Below are positions 1 through 7,893 of a stretch of DNA of 64,000 nucleotides, piece after piece. The notes beneath the pieces were generated by a model, which saw nothing but the letters and a program-made list of their open reading frames with translations, was not told the DNA's origin and searched no databases. How positions within the stretch are numbered: position 1 is the first letter of the stretch; each line of letters opens with the position of its first letter. Source of the DNA: Acidovorax sp. Root219 (GTDB taxonomy: Bacteria > Pseudomonadota > Gammaproteobacteria > Burkholderiales > Burkholderiaceae_C); assembly GCF_001428665.1 (NCBI RefSeq), contig NZ_LMIJ01000014.1:133445-197444 (forward strand), given 5' to 3'. The translations under genes were made by a program, and so were the position numbers.

Positions 1-1
1 G

Positions 2-550
2 CGCACGGCATGCCGGGACGCTGCGCGATGGCAGGCGCAGGGCCAGGACCCCTTGCGCGTGGCGGTCAACGTCTCGGCGCGGCAGCTTAACGACCCGCAG
101 TTCCTGGAGCGCGTGATGGACATCCTGCGCGAGGAAGGCCTGCCGGCCCACCTGCTGGAGATCGAGCTGACCGAGACCGTGCTCATGGAGAACATGGACG
201 CCTGCGTCAGCACGCTGCACCGCCTGAGCCAGCTGGGCGTGCACCTGGCCATCGACGACTTCGGCACCGGCTACTCGTCGCTGGCCTACCTGCGGCGCCT
301 GCCGATGAAGCGGCTCAAGATCGACCGCAGCTTCATCCGCGACCTGCCCGAGCAGGAGCACAGCCGGATGATCGTCAAGGCCATCATCGCCCTCTCGCAC
401 GGCCTGGGCCTGGCCGTCACGGCCGAAGGCGTGGAGACCCAGGCGCAGATCGACTACCTGGTGGGCGCCGGGTGCGATGTGCTGCAGGGGTTTGCGTTTG
501 CGCGGCCCATGCCGGTGGAGCAGTTCGAGGCGATGCAGGGCAAGCGGTAG
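2..550 (+). CDS. EAL-domain c-di-GMP phosphodiesterase, 3' part only
   Basis: This is the C-terminal part of a protein whose 5' end lies outside the window; the reading frame is open from base 2. It shows the second half of an EAL domain: NVSARQL, the metal-binding ELTET, DDFGTGYSSL, LKIDRSF and AEGVET, closing with QGFAFARPMP. The EAL motif itself must lie upstream. EAL domains hydrolyse cyclic di-GMP to pGpG, and all catalytic and metal-binding signatures of this half are intact, so the full protein is probably active. N-terminal sensory or GGDEF domains cannot be seen. A weak hairpin at 552-578 follows the stop, without a T-run. Confidence 0.93.
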   Translation, partial: RTACRDAARWQAQGQDPLRVAVNVSARQLNDPQFLERVMDILREEGLPAHLLEIELTETVLMENMDACVSTLHRLSQLGVHLAIDDFGTGYSSLAYLRRLPMKRLKIDRSFIRDLPEQEHSRMIVKAIIALSHGLGLAVTAEGVETQAQIDYLVGAGCDVLQGFAFARPMPVEQFEAMQGKR

Positions 551-587
551 ACAAGGGTGCGGCAATGCCCTGCCCTTGCCTCGTCCT

Positions 588-1511
588 TCAATGGGACGTC
601 CGCACGATCACCTTGCCTCGTGCATGACCGGTCGCCACTTTGTCGATGGCGGCATGCGCGCCATCCAGGGAATGGACCGTGTCCAGCACCACCTGCAACC
701 GTCCAGCGCCAAAGCGCTCGACGATGCGGTCCAGCACCGATGCATCGTGCTTGAAGAAGGCGAACGCACCGCGCACCGCACCCTGATCTGCGATGGCATG
801 GTCCACCAGCGACACCAGGGCACCTCCAGGGCGGATGAGAGGCCAGGAGCGCTCGGTGGCAAGGCCGCCTACTGTGTCGATTACCAGGTCCAGCCCATGC
901 GCCTGCGCAGCGAAGTCGCCCGCCTGGTAGTCAATCACCTCATGCGCGCCCAGCCAGGACACCAGCTCTTGGTTGCGGGCCGATGCCGTGGCGACCACAT
1001 AGGCCCTTGCCTGCCGCGCCAGTTGCACGGCGAAGCTGCCCACACCCCCTGCTGCGGCATGCACCAGCACGCGCTGCCCGGCCTGCAGCCGGCCCACGCC
1101 AAACAGCGCCAGCCACGCGGTGCCCGCCGCGGTGGGCAAGGCTGCCGCCTGCTCCCAGGCCATGCTGGCGGGCAGCAGGCAGAGCGCCTGCTCCGGCACC
1201 AGCGCGGCCTGCGCCAGGGCGCCACCCTTAGTGGGTTCCAGTCGGCCCACCACCCGGTCCCCGAGGCGGAACCTGCTGGCCAGCGGGCCGACTGCCTCCA
1301 CCACGCCTGCGAAATCGGTGCCCAGGGTGTAAGGCAGCGCCACCGGAAACACGGATTGCATATGGCCGGCCAGGATCTTGAGGTCCAGCGGGTTGATGCT
1401 GGCGGCCTCAACCCGCACGGCGACCTGGGCGTCGACCGGTGAACGCAGCGCGGCCTCTTCCAGCACGGCCTGGTCCTGCCCGCCGAAGCCGTGGATGCGC
1501 AGGGCTTTCAT
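588..1511 (-). CDS. Quinone oxidoreductase-like NADP-dependent dehydrogenase (MDR family)
   Basis: The 307-residue product is a zinc-independent medium-chain dehydrogenase/reductase. The N-terminal GroES-like half contains INPLDLKI (about 39-46) and LGTDFAG (63-69). The Rossmann half carries the nucleotide-binding AAAGGVG (about 152-158), and there is no structural-zinc cysteine cluster. Such enzymes reduce quinones or enones with NADPH in the cytoplasm; the substrate here is unknown. Its ATG overlaps the stop of the NTF2-like gene by 4 bp (ATGA), so the two are translationally coupled. The pair is divergent from a LysR gene that probably controls it. Confidence 0.9.
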   Translation of the reverse strand: MKALRIHGFGGQDQAVLEEAALRSPVDAQVAVRVEAASINPLDLKILAGHMQSVFPVALPYTLGTDFAGVVEAVGPLASRFRLGDRVVGRLEPTKGGALAQAALVPEQALCLLPASMAWEQAAALPTAAGTAWLALFGVGRLQAGQRVLVHAAAGGVGSFAVQLARQARAYVVATASARNQELVSWLGAHEVIDYQAGDFAAQAHGLDLVIDTVGGLATERSWPLIRPGGALVSLVDHAIADQGAVRGAFAFFKHDASVLDRIVERFGAGRLQVVLDTVHSLDGAHAAIDKVATGHARGKVIVRTSH

Positions 1512-1984
1512 GCGGCCTCCTTGACGGAGGGCTGGGCCCCTTCGGACGGCGGCGGAAAGCTGCCCATCTGCAAGAAAGCCCCGAACCAGTCTTCCAGATG
1601 CCAGGTGCGGCTGATGCGGCTATCGCGCAGCTCATGGAATTCATGAATGGGAATGGTCAGCCGCTTGCCCGTGGCCGCAATGCCGAACAGTGCACCGCGG
1701 TGCGTGCCCGTGATCTCGGCCCGCACAGCCACACGGCCCGGGAGCTGCAGCAGATCATGGATGGTGATCTGCACGTCCGGCAGGGCTTCGATGAAGCCCG
1801 CGATGACTGGCTTGAGCCCGCCGGGTCCGGGGCCCTGGCCGGGGGCCAGGGGAATGTCGTCCCAGTCCGGCGTCACGGCCTGGTCCATGAGATCGGGGTT
1901 CTTGTCGCTGAAGGCACGGTACAGCGTCTCCACGGCAAGGCGCTCCTGGCGCAGCTGCTCGGCATGGGGGAGGGTTTCGGTCAT
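1508..1984 (-). CDS. SnoaL/NTF2-like ester cyclase family protein
   Basis: This 158-residue protein has the length and pattern of the SnoaL-like polyketide cyclase/ester cyclase group: YRAFSDKNPD near the N-terminus, a PDVQITIHDLL strand, a GTHRG turn and a C-terminal RTWHLEDWFGA strand. Members form an alpha+beta barrel used as an enzyme or binding pocket; the real substrate is not predictable. The frame stays open far upstream, but the ATG at 1984 is preferred because it begins a normal family N-terminus and faces the divergent LysR promoter. It is the first gene of a two-gene unit with the downstream oxidoreductase. Confidence 0.85.
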   Translation of the reverse strand: MTETLPHAEQLRQERLAVETLYRAFSDKNPDLMDQAVTPDWDDIPLAPGQGPGPGGLKPVIAGFIEALPDVQITIHDLLQLPGRVAVRAEITGTHRGALFGIAATGKRLTIPIHEFHELRDSRISRTWHLEDWFGAFLQMGSFPPPSEGAQPSVKEAA

Positions 1985-2048
1985 CGGTCGTCCTTTGAAA
2001 AAGGGGTTGCACAAGGGATAACGCGATTCTGTGGACGCCCCTAAAATC

Positions 2049-2088
2049 CGTCCAACAAATGGACGATATAAATAAATATCTGATTTAT
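2049..2088. promoter_or_regulatory. LysR-type operator region between divergent genes
   Basis: The AT-rich 102-bp gap between the NTF2-like gene and the LysR gene holds three inverted repeats. The first is a perfect CGTCCA-5-TGGACG (2049-2065) that contains a T-N11-A LysR box (T2051, A2063). The second is GATAT-6-ATATC (2065-2080). The third is ATAAAT-5-ATTTAT (2072-2088), running into the LysR start codon. Position and symmetry fit a site for autoregulation and control of the divergent pair. Confidence 0.6.
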
Positions 2089-2998
2089 GAATTTTTATGG
2101 CGTCGACCTGAACCTGCTGGCCGCGTTTGACGCGCTGATGGACGAGCGCAACGTGACCCGCGCCGCCGTGCGCGTGGGCGTGAGCCAGCCGGCCATGAGC
2201 GCCGCCCTCTCGCGCCTGCGCAACTTGTTCGCCGATCCGCTGTTCCTGCGCAGCGCCGACGGCCTGCTGCCCACCCAGCGTGCCCGGGACCTGGCCGAGC
2301 CTATTGCGCAGGCGCTGCGGCAGATCCAAGCGGCTGTGGTGCCCCGGCCGCAGTTCGACCCGGCCACCGCCTCCTTCACCTTCAACCTGGGCCTGTACGA
2401 CTACCCCGCCATGGTGTTGCTTCCAGCCCTGGTAGAGGCCCTGCGCCTGCAGGCGCCCGGTGCGTCGTTGAACGTGCATGCCGTGCGCGGCCGCGACAGC
2501 GCGGTGGACCTGCTCGATGCAGGCAGCATCGATGCGGCCGTAGGCGTGCCTCCGACCCAGCATGACGGGCGCATCCTCACCCGCCCCATCCTGCAGGACG
2601 AGTTCGTGACCATCGTGCGGCGCGGCCATCCGCAGGCGTGCCATGGCATGGACCTGGAGACCTACCTGGCGTTGTCCCACGTGCTGGTGTCACCCGAGGG
2701 GGACCGCCATGGCCTGGTCGACCAGGCGCTGGCGCAGCTCGGCAGGCGCCGCCACCTCGCCGTCACCCTGCCGCAGCTGTTTGCGGTGCCAGCGCTGGTG
2801 GCGCGCACGGACATGGCGGCCACACTGCTCAGACGCGTGGCGCTGCACTCGGCCGGACACCAGCAACTGGCGATATTTGCGCCGCCGGTGGCGCTGCAGC
2901 CCATCGCCTTCCACCTGGTCTGGCATCGGCGCGGCGATGCGCATCCCGCGCAGCAGTGGCTGCGGGAATTGATCGCCGACCAGGCGCAGTCGCTCTGA
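2087..2998 (+). CDS. LysR-family transcriptional regulator
   Basis: The 303-residue product has a LysR winged helix-turn-helix in the first 60 residues (VTRAAVRVGVSQPAMSAALS) with the usual linker helix, then a two-lobed periplasmic-binding-protein-like effector domain. The N-terminus FYGVDLNLLAAFDALMDERN resembles the NodD/NahR/PcaQ-like branch. It probably senses a small molecule and controls the divergent oxidoreductase/NTF2-like pair through the palindromes just upstream. It converges on map with only 26 bp between stop codons. Confidence 0.93.
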   Translation: MNFYGVDLNLLAAFDALMDERNVTRAAVRVGVSQPAMSAALSRLRNLFADPLFLRSADGLLPTQRARDLAEPIAQALRQIQAAVVPRPQFDPATASFTFNLGLYDYPAMVLLPALVEALRLQAPGASLNVHAVRGRDSAVDLLDAGSIDAAVGVPPTQHDGRILTRPILQDEFVTIVRRGHPQACHGMDLETYLALSHVLVSPEGDRHGLVDQALAQLGRRRHLAVTLPQLFAVPALVARTDMAATLLRRVALHSAGHQQLAIFAPPVALQPIAFHLVWHRRGDAHPAQQWLRELIADQAQSL

Positions 2999-3024
2999 GC
3001 GTGCCCGCCCGGCAGTTGCCCTTT

Positions 3025-3831
3025 TCAGGCAATCGCCGGATAGCTCCCCGTGCCTTCGGGCCAGGCCGTCAGCACCTCGAAACCATCGGCCGTCACGGCC
3101 ACCATGTGCTCCCACTGGGCCGAGAGGGAGTGGTCGCGTGTGACCACGGTCCAGCCGTCGGGCAGCTCGCGGGTGTCGCGCTTGCCGACGTTGATCATGG
3201 GCTCGATGGTGAAGACCATGCCCTCTTCCAGCACGATGCCCTGGCCACGCTGGCCGTAGTGCAGCACCTGCAGGTCCTCATGGTAGATCTGCCCGATGCC
3301 ATGGCCGCAGTAGTCGCGCACCACGCTGAAGCGTTCGCGCTCGGCCACGCTCTGGATGGCATGGCCCACGTCGCCCAACGTTGCGCCAGGGCGTACCTGG
3401 CGGATGCCGGCGCACATGGCTTCGTAGGTGGTCTCCACCAGGCGCCGCGCCAGGCGGTTGGGCTCACCCACGTAGTACATGCGGCTGGTGTCGCCGAACC
3501 AGCCATCCTTGATGACGGCGACATCGATGTTGATGATGTCGCCCTTCTTGAGCACCTTGTCGGCCGCCGGCACGCCATGGCAGACGACATGGTTGACGGA
3601 GGTGCACACCGTCTTGGTGAAGCCGTGGTAGCCGATGTTGGCCGGTATGGCCTGCAGCTCGTGCACGATGAATTCGCGGCAGCGGTCGTCCAGCGCTTCG
3701 GTGGAGACACCGGGCTGCACGTACGGGCCTATCATCTGCAGCACCCGGGCCGCCAACTGGGCGGCAATGCGCGACTGGGCAATCTCGGCGGGCGTCTTGA
3801 TGATCACCTGGGGAGGCCTGGCTCCCATCAC
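3025..3831 (-). CDS. map: Type I methionine aminopeptidase
   Basis: This cytosolic enzyme removes the initiator methionine from nascent proteins. The 268-residue product has all five metal ligands in order, D103 (NID), D114 (FGD), H177 (GHGIG), E210 (TIEP) and E241 (WEH), plus the substrate-binding H85 (CHGVP). Length is normal for a class Ia MetAP. It starts inside the stop of the ParD-like gene (4-bp overlap), so its translation is coupled to an antitoxin-like repressor. map is more often found beside rpsB, so this may be a second copy; that cannot be judged from the window. Confidence 0.95.
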   Translation of the reverse strand: MMGARPPQVIIKTPAEIAQSRIAAQLAARVLQMIGPYVQPGVSTEALDDRCREFIVHELQAIPANIGYHGFTKTVCTSVNHVVCHGVPAADKVLKKGDIINIDVAVIKDGWFGDTSRMYYVGEPNRLARRLVETTYEAMCAGIRQVRPGATLGDVGHAIQSVAERERFSVVRDYCGHGIGQIYHEDLQVLHYGQRGQGIVLEEGMVFTIEPMINVGKRDTRELPDGWTVVTRDHSLSAQWEHMVAVTADGFEVLTAWPEGTGSYPAIA

Positions 3832-4097
3832 TGCACCCGCCTTACCTGAACGCTGGGCTTGCTGCCACCATCGGCAGACGGCAAGGCCTGGGCCAGCACG
3901 GCCAGATCGAACCCGCCGGACTGTTCGGCGCGGATCAGCATCTGGCAGATCTGGCTGTGGCTGAGCTCGGGGTGCAGCTCGGCGAGCATGCCCACGCGCA
4001 TCCAGTGCTCGGCCTGTGAATTGATGGAACGAGACAGCGCATTGCTGGCAATGCGCAGGTTCTCATGCATTTGGTCTGAAATTTTGACGATACCCAT
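3828..4097 (-). CDS. ParD-like antitoxin-family protein
   Basis: This 89-residue protein starts with a ribbon-helix-helix-like segment (IVKISDQMHENLRIASNAL) followed by RSINSQAEHWMRVGM, the pattern of the ParD-like antitoxin family. No ParE toxin is adjacent; the gene overlaps map instead. The ATG at 4097 is chosen over an in-frame start at 4118 because a near-consensus promoter ends 7 bp before it, which would make the mRNA almost leaderless. Members are presumed to bind DNA as dimers, and the palindrome inside the promoter is a natural autoregulatory site. The last about 30 residues are low-complexity. Confidence 0.75.
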   Translation of the reverse strand: MGIVKISDQMHENLRIASNALSRSINSQAEHWMRVGMLAELHPELSHSQICQMLIRAEQSGGFDLAVLAQALPSADGGSKPSVQVRRVQ

Positions 4098-4104
4098 GGG
4101 CAGA

Positions 4105-4134
4105 ATTATACGAAACATATACGTTTCGTGTAAA
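4105..4134 (-). promoter_or_regulatory. Sigma70 promoter with embedded operator, parD-like/map
   Basis: Read on the minus strand: -35 TTTACA (4134-4129), an 18-bp spacer, -10 TATAAT (4110-4105), then seven bases to the ATG at 4097. The spacer and hexamer edges form ACGAAAC-6-GTTTCGT (4110-4129), extended imperfectly to 4107-4132. A dimer bound here would cover the space between -35 and -10. Transcription would begin at or one base before the A of the start codon. Confidence 0.75.
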
Positions 4135-4145
4135 CCCTGGGCCGT

Positions 4146-4169
4146 TGGGCCGGCCCTGCGGCCGGCCCA
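4146..4169 (-). terminator. Hairpin after the TonB receptor gene
   Basis: An 8-bp perfect stem TGGGCCGG / CCGGCCCA with an 8-base loop sits directly after the receptor stop codon. It is not followed by a T-run in the direction of transcription, so it may be a 3'-end stabiliser or part of a factor-dependent end rather than a classical intrinsic terminator. Confidence 0.4.
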
Positions 4170-4173
4170 GGCA

Positions 4174-6294
4174 TCAGAACGCGACCTTGACCCCCAGCGT
4201 CAGGTTGCGGCCCATCAGCGGTGCCGCGTTCTTGATGAACGAGGTGTGGGCATAGGCCAGGCGGTCCGTCAGGTTGTTGGCCTTGAGGTAGACCTGCCAG
4301 GGCGTCTCGCCGTTGACCTTGCCGCTGTAGCTCACGCCCAGGTTGAGCATGCCGTAGCCGGGCGTGGCCGACTCGAACTCGGCCACGCGGTTCTGGCGCG
4401 CCACCTGCACCCATTCGACCTGGCCGTCCCAGGCGTTCCAGTTGGCATCGAGCCGCACACCGGCGCGGGTGGCAGGAATGCGCGGCAGCAAGCCGCCGCC
4501 GGCCAGGCGGGCACGTACCGTGTCGCCGAACAGCGTGACGCCCAGGTTGCGCGTGAGGCGCTGGCGCACCTGGCCTTCGATGCCGGTGAAGGTGGCGTCG
4601 GCCTGGGCGTATTGCAGCAGCTGCAGGCCGTCCACCTCGTCGAGCGTGCGGCCGTAGATGTAGTTGCTGATGCGGTTGCGGAACACGCTCACGCCGAAGG
4701 TGGTGTCGCCGCTGGTCTTGCGCAGGCTCAGGTCGATGTTCTGCGAGGTTTCGGAGCGCAGGTCGGCATTGCCGCGCTCGTAGGTGCTGGTGGCCATGTG
4801 CAGGCCGTTGGCGTACAGCTCTTCGGCCGACGGTGCGCGGCTGGCGCGGGTGAGCGACGTGCCCAGTTGGTAGCCGGGCGTGAACTGCCACACGGCGCCC
4901 AGCGATGCCGAGGTGCCGTTGTGGCTGCGCTCGATGCCCGAAGTCTCTGCCTCGGCCGTCTGGCGGTCATGGCGCAGCGCGCCTTCGAAGCGCCAGTCGC
5001 CCAGGCGGTATTCCTCGAGCACGAACAGGCCGGTCTTGCGCGTGGTGGTGGGCTGCACGTAGGCCTCCTCCCCCTCGGCGCTGAACTTGCGCTGCGATGT
5101 CTGCAGGCCGAACACGCCCTTGAAGCCGGCAATCGGCTCGTGCTGCAGCTCAAGGCGGGTGTCGTAGGCCTTGTTCTTGAAGGTGGTGCTGATGGCACCG
5201 TCCTCCACCTCGTCGTGCACGTAGTCGGTCACGCCCGCGCGCAGGCGCAGGGCCGAGAAGCCGGCAAACGGGTTGCGCAGCTCGCCGCGCACGTCGAAGC
5301 GCTCGCTGCGCAGGTCCACCACCGGCACGTCGCCGGCCTCGGCGCCGTGGTCATGGTCATGCCCATCGTCGTCGCCATGCTCGCCGCAGTGCAGGTGGTC
5401 GCCATGGGTGTGGCAGCCCTCGAAGCTGTGGTTGTGGCCGGGCAGGCCGTAGCGTGCGGTCTGGCGCGTGTACGCGGCGCCCAGGTAGCCCCGGTCGCCC
5501 ACCCAGGACAGGCCTACGCTGCCCGTGTCGGTGCGATTGAAGCTGCCCAGCACCTTCTTGGCCGGCTCGCCATTGGGCGCCCAGCCCTTGCCCACGCGGT
5601 AGTCGCCGGCATCGCGAGAAACGCCTTCCACGTGCACGGCCAGATTGCCGGCGCCGCCGGTCAGCGAGAAGGCCCCTGCCCCCTCGCGCGCACCGGTGTT
5701 GGCGCGCAGCTCGGCGCTGCCTTCATAGCCCTTTTGCGGAATGGCGGTGGGGATCTTGCCATCGAGCACGTTGACCACGCCGCCCACGGCGCCATTGCCA
5801 TACACCAGGGCCGAAGGACCGCGCAGCACTTCGATCTGCGTGGCCAGCAAGGGCTCCGACACCACGGCGTGGTCGGGGCTGATGGTGGAGGCGTCGTGCA
5901 GCTCGGCACCATCGGACAGCACCTTCACGCGCGGGCCGTCCATGCCACGGATGATGGGGCGGCTCGCGCCCGCGCCGAAGTGGCTGCTGGTGATGCCCGG
6001 CTCGCTGTTGAGGGTTTCGCCCAGCGTGGCCTCGCGGCGGCGCACGAGTTCGTCGCCTTCGAGCACGCTCACCGGCGTGGTCATTTCGCCGGCGCCCAGT
6101 TGCAGGCCGCTGGCAGACACCGTGACGGAAGGCAGGGTGGATGCGTTGGTTGCGGCGCCGGGCGCTGCGGGGGGAGCCGTCTGGGCGAAGCTGCCGCCCG
6201 ACGAGATCGCCAGCATGGCGGCCAGGGCCACGGGATGCAAGGTGGGATGCAGGGCAGTACGGCGAGGGGTGAAGTGGCGTTGTGGTGTCGTCAT
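4174..6294 (-). CDS. znuD: ZnuD-like TonB-dependent outer-membrane zinc receptor
   Basis: The product is about 706 residues: a signal peptide ending near GGSFAQ, a plug domain with RPIIRGMDGPRVKVL and VLRGPSALVYGNGAVGG, and a 22-strand barrel ending in a terminal Phe. An extracellular loop (DNA about 5341-5436, residues about 287-318) is packed with His, Asp and two Cys, including HTHGDHLHCGEHG, typical of ZnuD-type zinc receptors. It would import zinc across the outer membrane using TonB energy. It is the last gene of the zur-headed operon. The start at 6294 gives the cleanest signal peptide; ATGs at 6336 and 6393 are alternatives and none has a good ribosome site. Confidence 0.85.
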   Translation of the reverse strand: MTTPQRHFTPRRTALHPTLHPVALAAMLAISSGGSFAQTAPPAAPGAATNASTLPSVTVSASGLQLGAGEMTTPVSVLEGDELVRRREATLGETLNSEPGITSSHFGAGASRPIIRGMDGPRVKVLSDGAELHDASTISPDHAVVSEPLLATQIEVLRGPSALVYGNGAVGGVVNVLDGKIPTAIPQKGYEGSAELRANTGAREGAGAFSLTGGAGNLAVHVEGVSRDAGDYRVGKGWAPNGEPAKKVLGSFNRTDTGSVGLSWVGDRGYLGAAYTRQTARYGLPGHNHSFEGCHTHGDHLHCGEHGDDDGHDHDHGAEAGDVPVVDLRSERFDVRGELRNPFAGFSALRLRAGVTDYVHDEVEDGAISTTFKNKAYDTRLELQHEPIAGFKGVFGLQTSQRKFSAEGEEAYVQPTTTRKTGLFVLEEYRLGDWRFEGALRHDRQTAEAETSGIERSHNGTSASLGAVWQFTPGYQLGTSLTRASRAPSAEELYANGLHMATSTYERGNADLRSETSQNIDLSLRKTSGDTTFGVSVFRNRISNYIYGRTLDEVDGLQLLQYAQADATFTGIEGQVRQRLTRNLGVTLFGDTVRARLAGGGLLPRIPATRAGVRLDANWNAWDGQVEWVQVARQNRVAEFESATPGYGMLNLGVSYSGKVNGETPWQVYLKANNLTDRLAYAHTSFIKNAAPLMGRNLTLGVKVAF

Positions 6295-6492
6295 GGTGTT
6301 CGTAGGCAAAGGCCAGGCGCAGGTGCGCGCATTCATGCTGCTAGGCAGGCATGGAGAAAAAAGGGGACGCACGGCTGAGCCGCCTGGATTCAAGGCAGCT
6401 GCCGCTAGGGGATCAGGGAGATCAGGGGGAAGGGGGCCGGATGCACCCGCCAGCCCCTGCGCAGTGCGGCAGGGATGGCAAAGGCAGAGTCT

Positions 6493-6939
6493 TCAGCCCC
6501 GCAAGGCGGGCGGCCCGCGCGCCTGGAACAGCGCGACATGGCGCGCCAGCACGCGCTCGGCGTGCGTGGCCACCGGCGCCAGGGCCGGCAAGCTGGGCAG
6601 CAGCGCCGGTGCGGCGCTGTGCAAGGTATCGCCCAGCGCGAGCTGGTCGAGCAAGAGGCAGTCCACCAGGCTGTGGCTGGACAGGAAGCCGCCGAGCATG
6701 CCCGGTGCATGGACGGACGCATGCTCCACCACGGCCAGCGCGCCATGGCCGGCATGGATCTGCGCCAGTGGCTGGGCATGGGCGATCTGGTGCAGGCGAC
6801 CGATGGTGGGCACCCAGGCCAGCGCCAGCACCAGCCATACCAGCGCCGCATGGGCCGCCCACGCGCGCCCACCCTGCCGCCGCCAGGGGCGAGTGGCAAA
6901 GGCTGCAAGGGCAGTCGGCTGGATGCGCGGGTGGGTCAC
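6493..6939 (-). CDS. DUF2946-family protein
   Basis: This 148-residue protein has one hydrophobic N-terminal segment (AALVWLVLALAWVP) and a conserved SLVDCLLLDQLALGD block like the H..C..LDQLA signature of DUF2946. Members are small secreted or membrane-anchored proteins often coded near copper or zinc TonB receptors; the biochemical role is unknown. Several His residues (HQIAH, IHAGH, HASVHA) would fit metal handling. It lies 16 bp after the DUF3299 gene and about 200 bp before the receptor start. That 198-bp gap shows no evident promoter, so co-transcription is likely. Confidence 0.7.
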   Translation of the reverse strand: MTHPRIQPTALAAFATRPWRRQGGRAWAAHAALVWLVLALAWVPTIGRLHQIAHAQPLAQIHAGHGALAVVEHASVHAPGMLGGFLSSHSLVDCLLLDQLALGDTLHSAAPALLPSLPALAPVATHAERVLARHVALFQARGPPALRG

Positions 6940-6955
6940 GACAAGGATGGTCTGC

Positions 6956-7546
6956 TTACTTCACCGGCACGGCTTCGACCACGCGGTAGTACAGGCCGTA
7001 AGGATCGTTCTGCAGCACCGTGAACCGGCCCTCGACCACCACGGGTTCGAGCGAGTAGCGCACGGGCGTCTTGGCCTTCACTTCGACCATGCTCTCGGGC
7101 CCGCCCGGAATGCAGAACGAGCATGTCAGCGGCACGGAGGTGAGCAGGAAGTGCGTCTGCGTGGCCTTGGCATCCAGCGGCATCATGAAGCCCTGGATGC
7201 GCTGCACCGTCTTGTCCATGCCCTGCTGCTGGGCGTTGAACACGGGCAGGATGCCGTCCTTGGTGGTCTTCTTGGTCAGGTCACTGAGCAACGACCATGG
7301 CACCACGTCGGTGCGCTGGGGCAGTGGCGCAATCGGGCTGTTGGGGCTGTGGTAGCCCGCGCCGGAGCCCGTGGGCGCCGTGCCCGGCATGGGCGAACTG
7401 AGCACAGGCGTGTTGTAGGGCGCGCCGGCCGTCGCCGCAGGCTTGCTTTCGGCATGGGCGCTGCCCACCCCCGCCAGGGCGCAGGCCAGCACCAGTGCGG
7501 CAGACTGGGCTGGCAAGGAACGGGACGAGAGAGGGTGGCGGTGCAT
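6956..7546 (-). CDS. DUF3299 periplasmic protein (ZrgD-like)
   Basis: This 196-residue secreted protein has a signal peptide (residues 1 to about 32, ending GSAHA), a Pro/Gly-rich linker and a C-terminal domain with the CSFC motif, IQGFMMPLD and YYRVVEAVPV, the hallmarks of DUF3299. DUF3299 proteins occur in Zur-controlled ABC loci such as zrgABCDE of Vibrio and the PA4063-PA4066 locus of Pseudomonas aeruginosa. The CxxC suggests metal or thiol chemistry. The ATG at 7546 is chosen because AAGGA lies 7-8 bases upstream and the signal peptide begins there; the frame is open further up. Confidence 0.8.
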   Translation of the reverse strand: MHRHPLSSRSLPAQSAALVLACALAGVGSAHAESKPAATAGAPYNTPVLSSPMPGTAPTGSGAGYHSPNSPIAPLPQRTDVVPWSLLSDLTKKTTKDGILPVFNAQQQGMDKTVQRIQGFMMPLDAKATQTHFLLTSVPLTCSFCIPGGPESMVEVKAKTPVRYSLEPVVVEGRFTVLQNDPYGLYYRVVEAVPVK

Positions 7547-7611
7547 GGAAAGTCCTTGGTGACAGGGCTGGCGTATTTTCTTACAGATGCGCGGGCGTGG
7601 CGTGCAATGGG

Positions 7612-7866
7612 TCAGTGCACGTGGCGCATGCCGCAAAATTTACCGATACCTAGACCTTTGCAAGCGACCTGGAGTTCCTTCTGGCACTGGTCATGGCCCT
7701 TGCCCGATTCCAGGCACTTGGCTGCGGCCTCGTGCGCGGCCGCCATGGCGCGGTGGCGCTGGATGTCGGCCTTGGTTTCCTGATCCGAGTGCGCGCCCTG
7801 GGCGTGCGCCAGGGCGCCAGCCAGCAGCAAGGGGGCCAGGGCCAGGGCGGTGAGCAGCTTTTTCAT
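7612..7866 (-). CDS. Small Cys/His-rich periplasmic protein of the zinc operon
   Basis: This 84-residue product has a clear signal peptide (KKLLTALALAPLLLAGALAHA) and a mature part of about 62 residues with four Cys spaced C-x9-C-x7-C-x8-C. Six His residues include the C-terminal HVH. I recognise no named family. The four Cys could form two disulfides or, with His, bind metal. It occupies the operon position where related zrg-type loci carry the larger ZrgA (DUF2796) binding protein, so it may be the metal-binding partner of the ABC transporter; that is inference. AAAGGA before the ATG supports the start. Confidence 0.65.
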   Translation of the reverse strand: MKKLLTALALAPLLLAGALAHAQGAHSDQETKADIQRHRAMAAAHEAAAKCLESGKGHDQCQKELQVACKGLGIGKFCGMRHVH

Positions 7867-7893
7867 GGAAATCCTTTCGGGAGCAGTTGGTAA

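Noticed and set aside
552..578. Hairpin after the EAL gene as an intrinsic terminator
   Set aside because: The CAAGGG/CCCTTG stem has a 3x3 internal loop and no T-run; left as a weak structure only.
1985..2680. N-terminal extension of the NTF2-like gene through the LysR gene
   Set aside because: The frame is open by chance opposite the LysR coding sequence; the added part lacks family similarity and would remove the shared promoter.
3859..6378. Long plus-strand frame across the ZnuD-like gene
   Set aside because: Antisense shadow; the minus strand has signal peptide, plug and barrel motifs.
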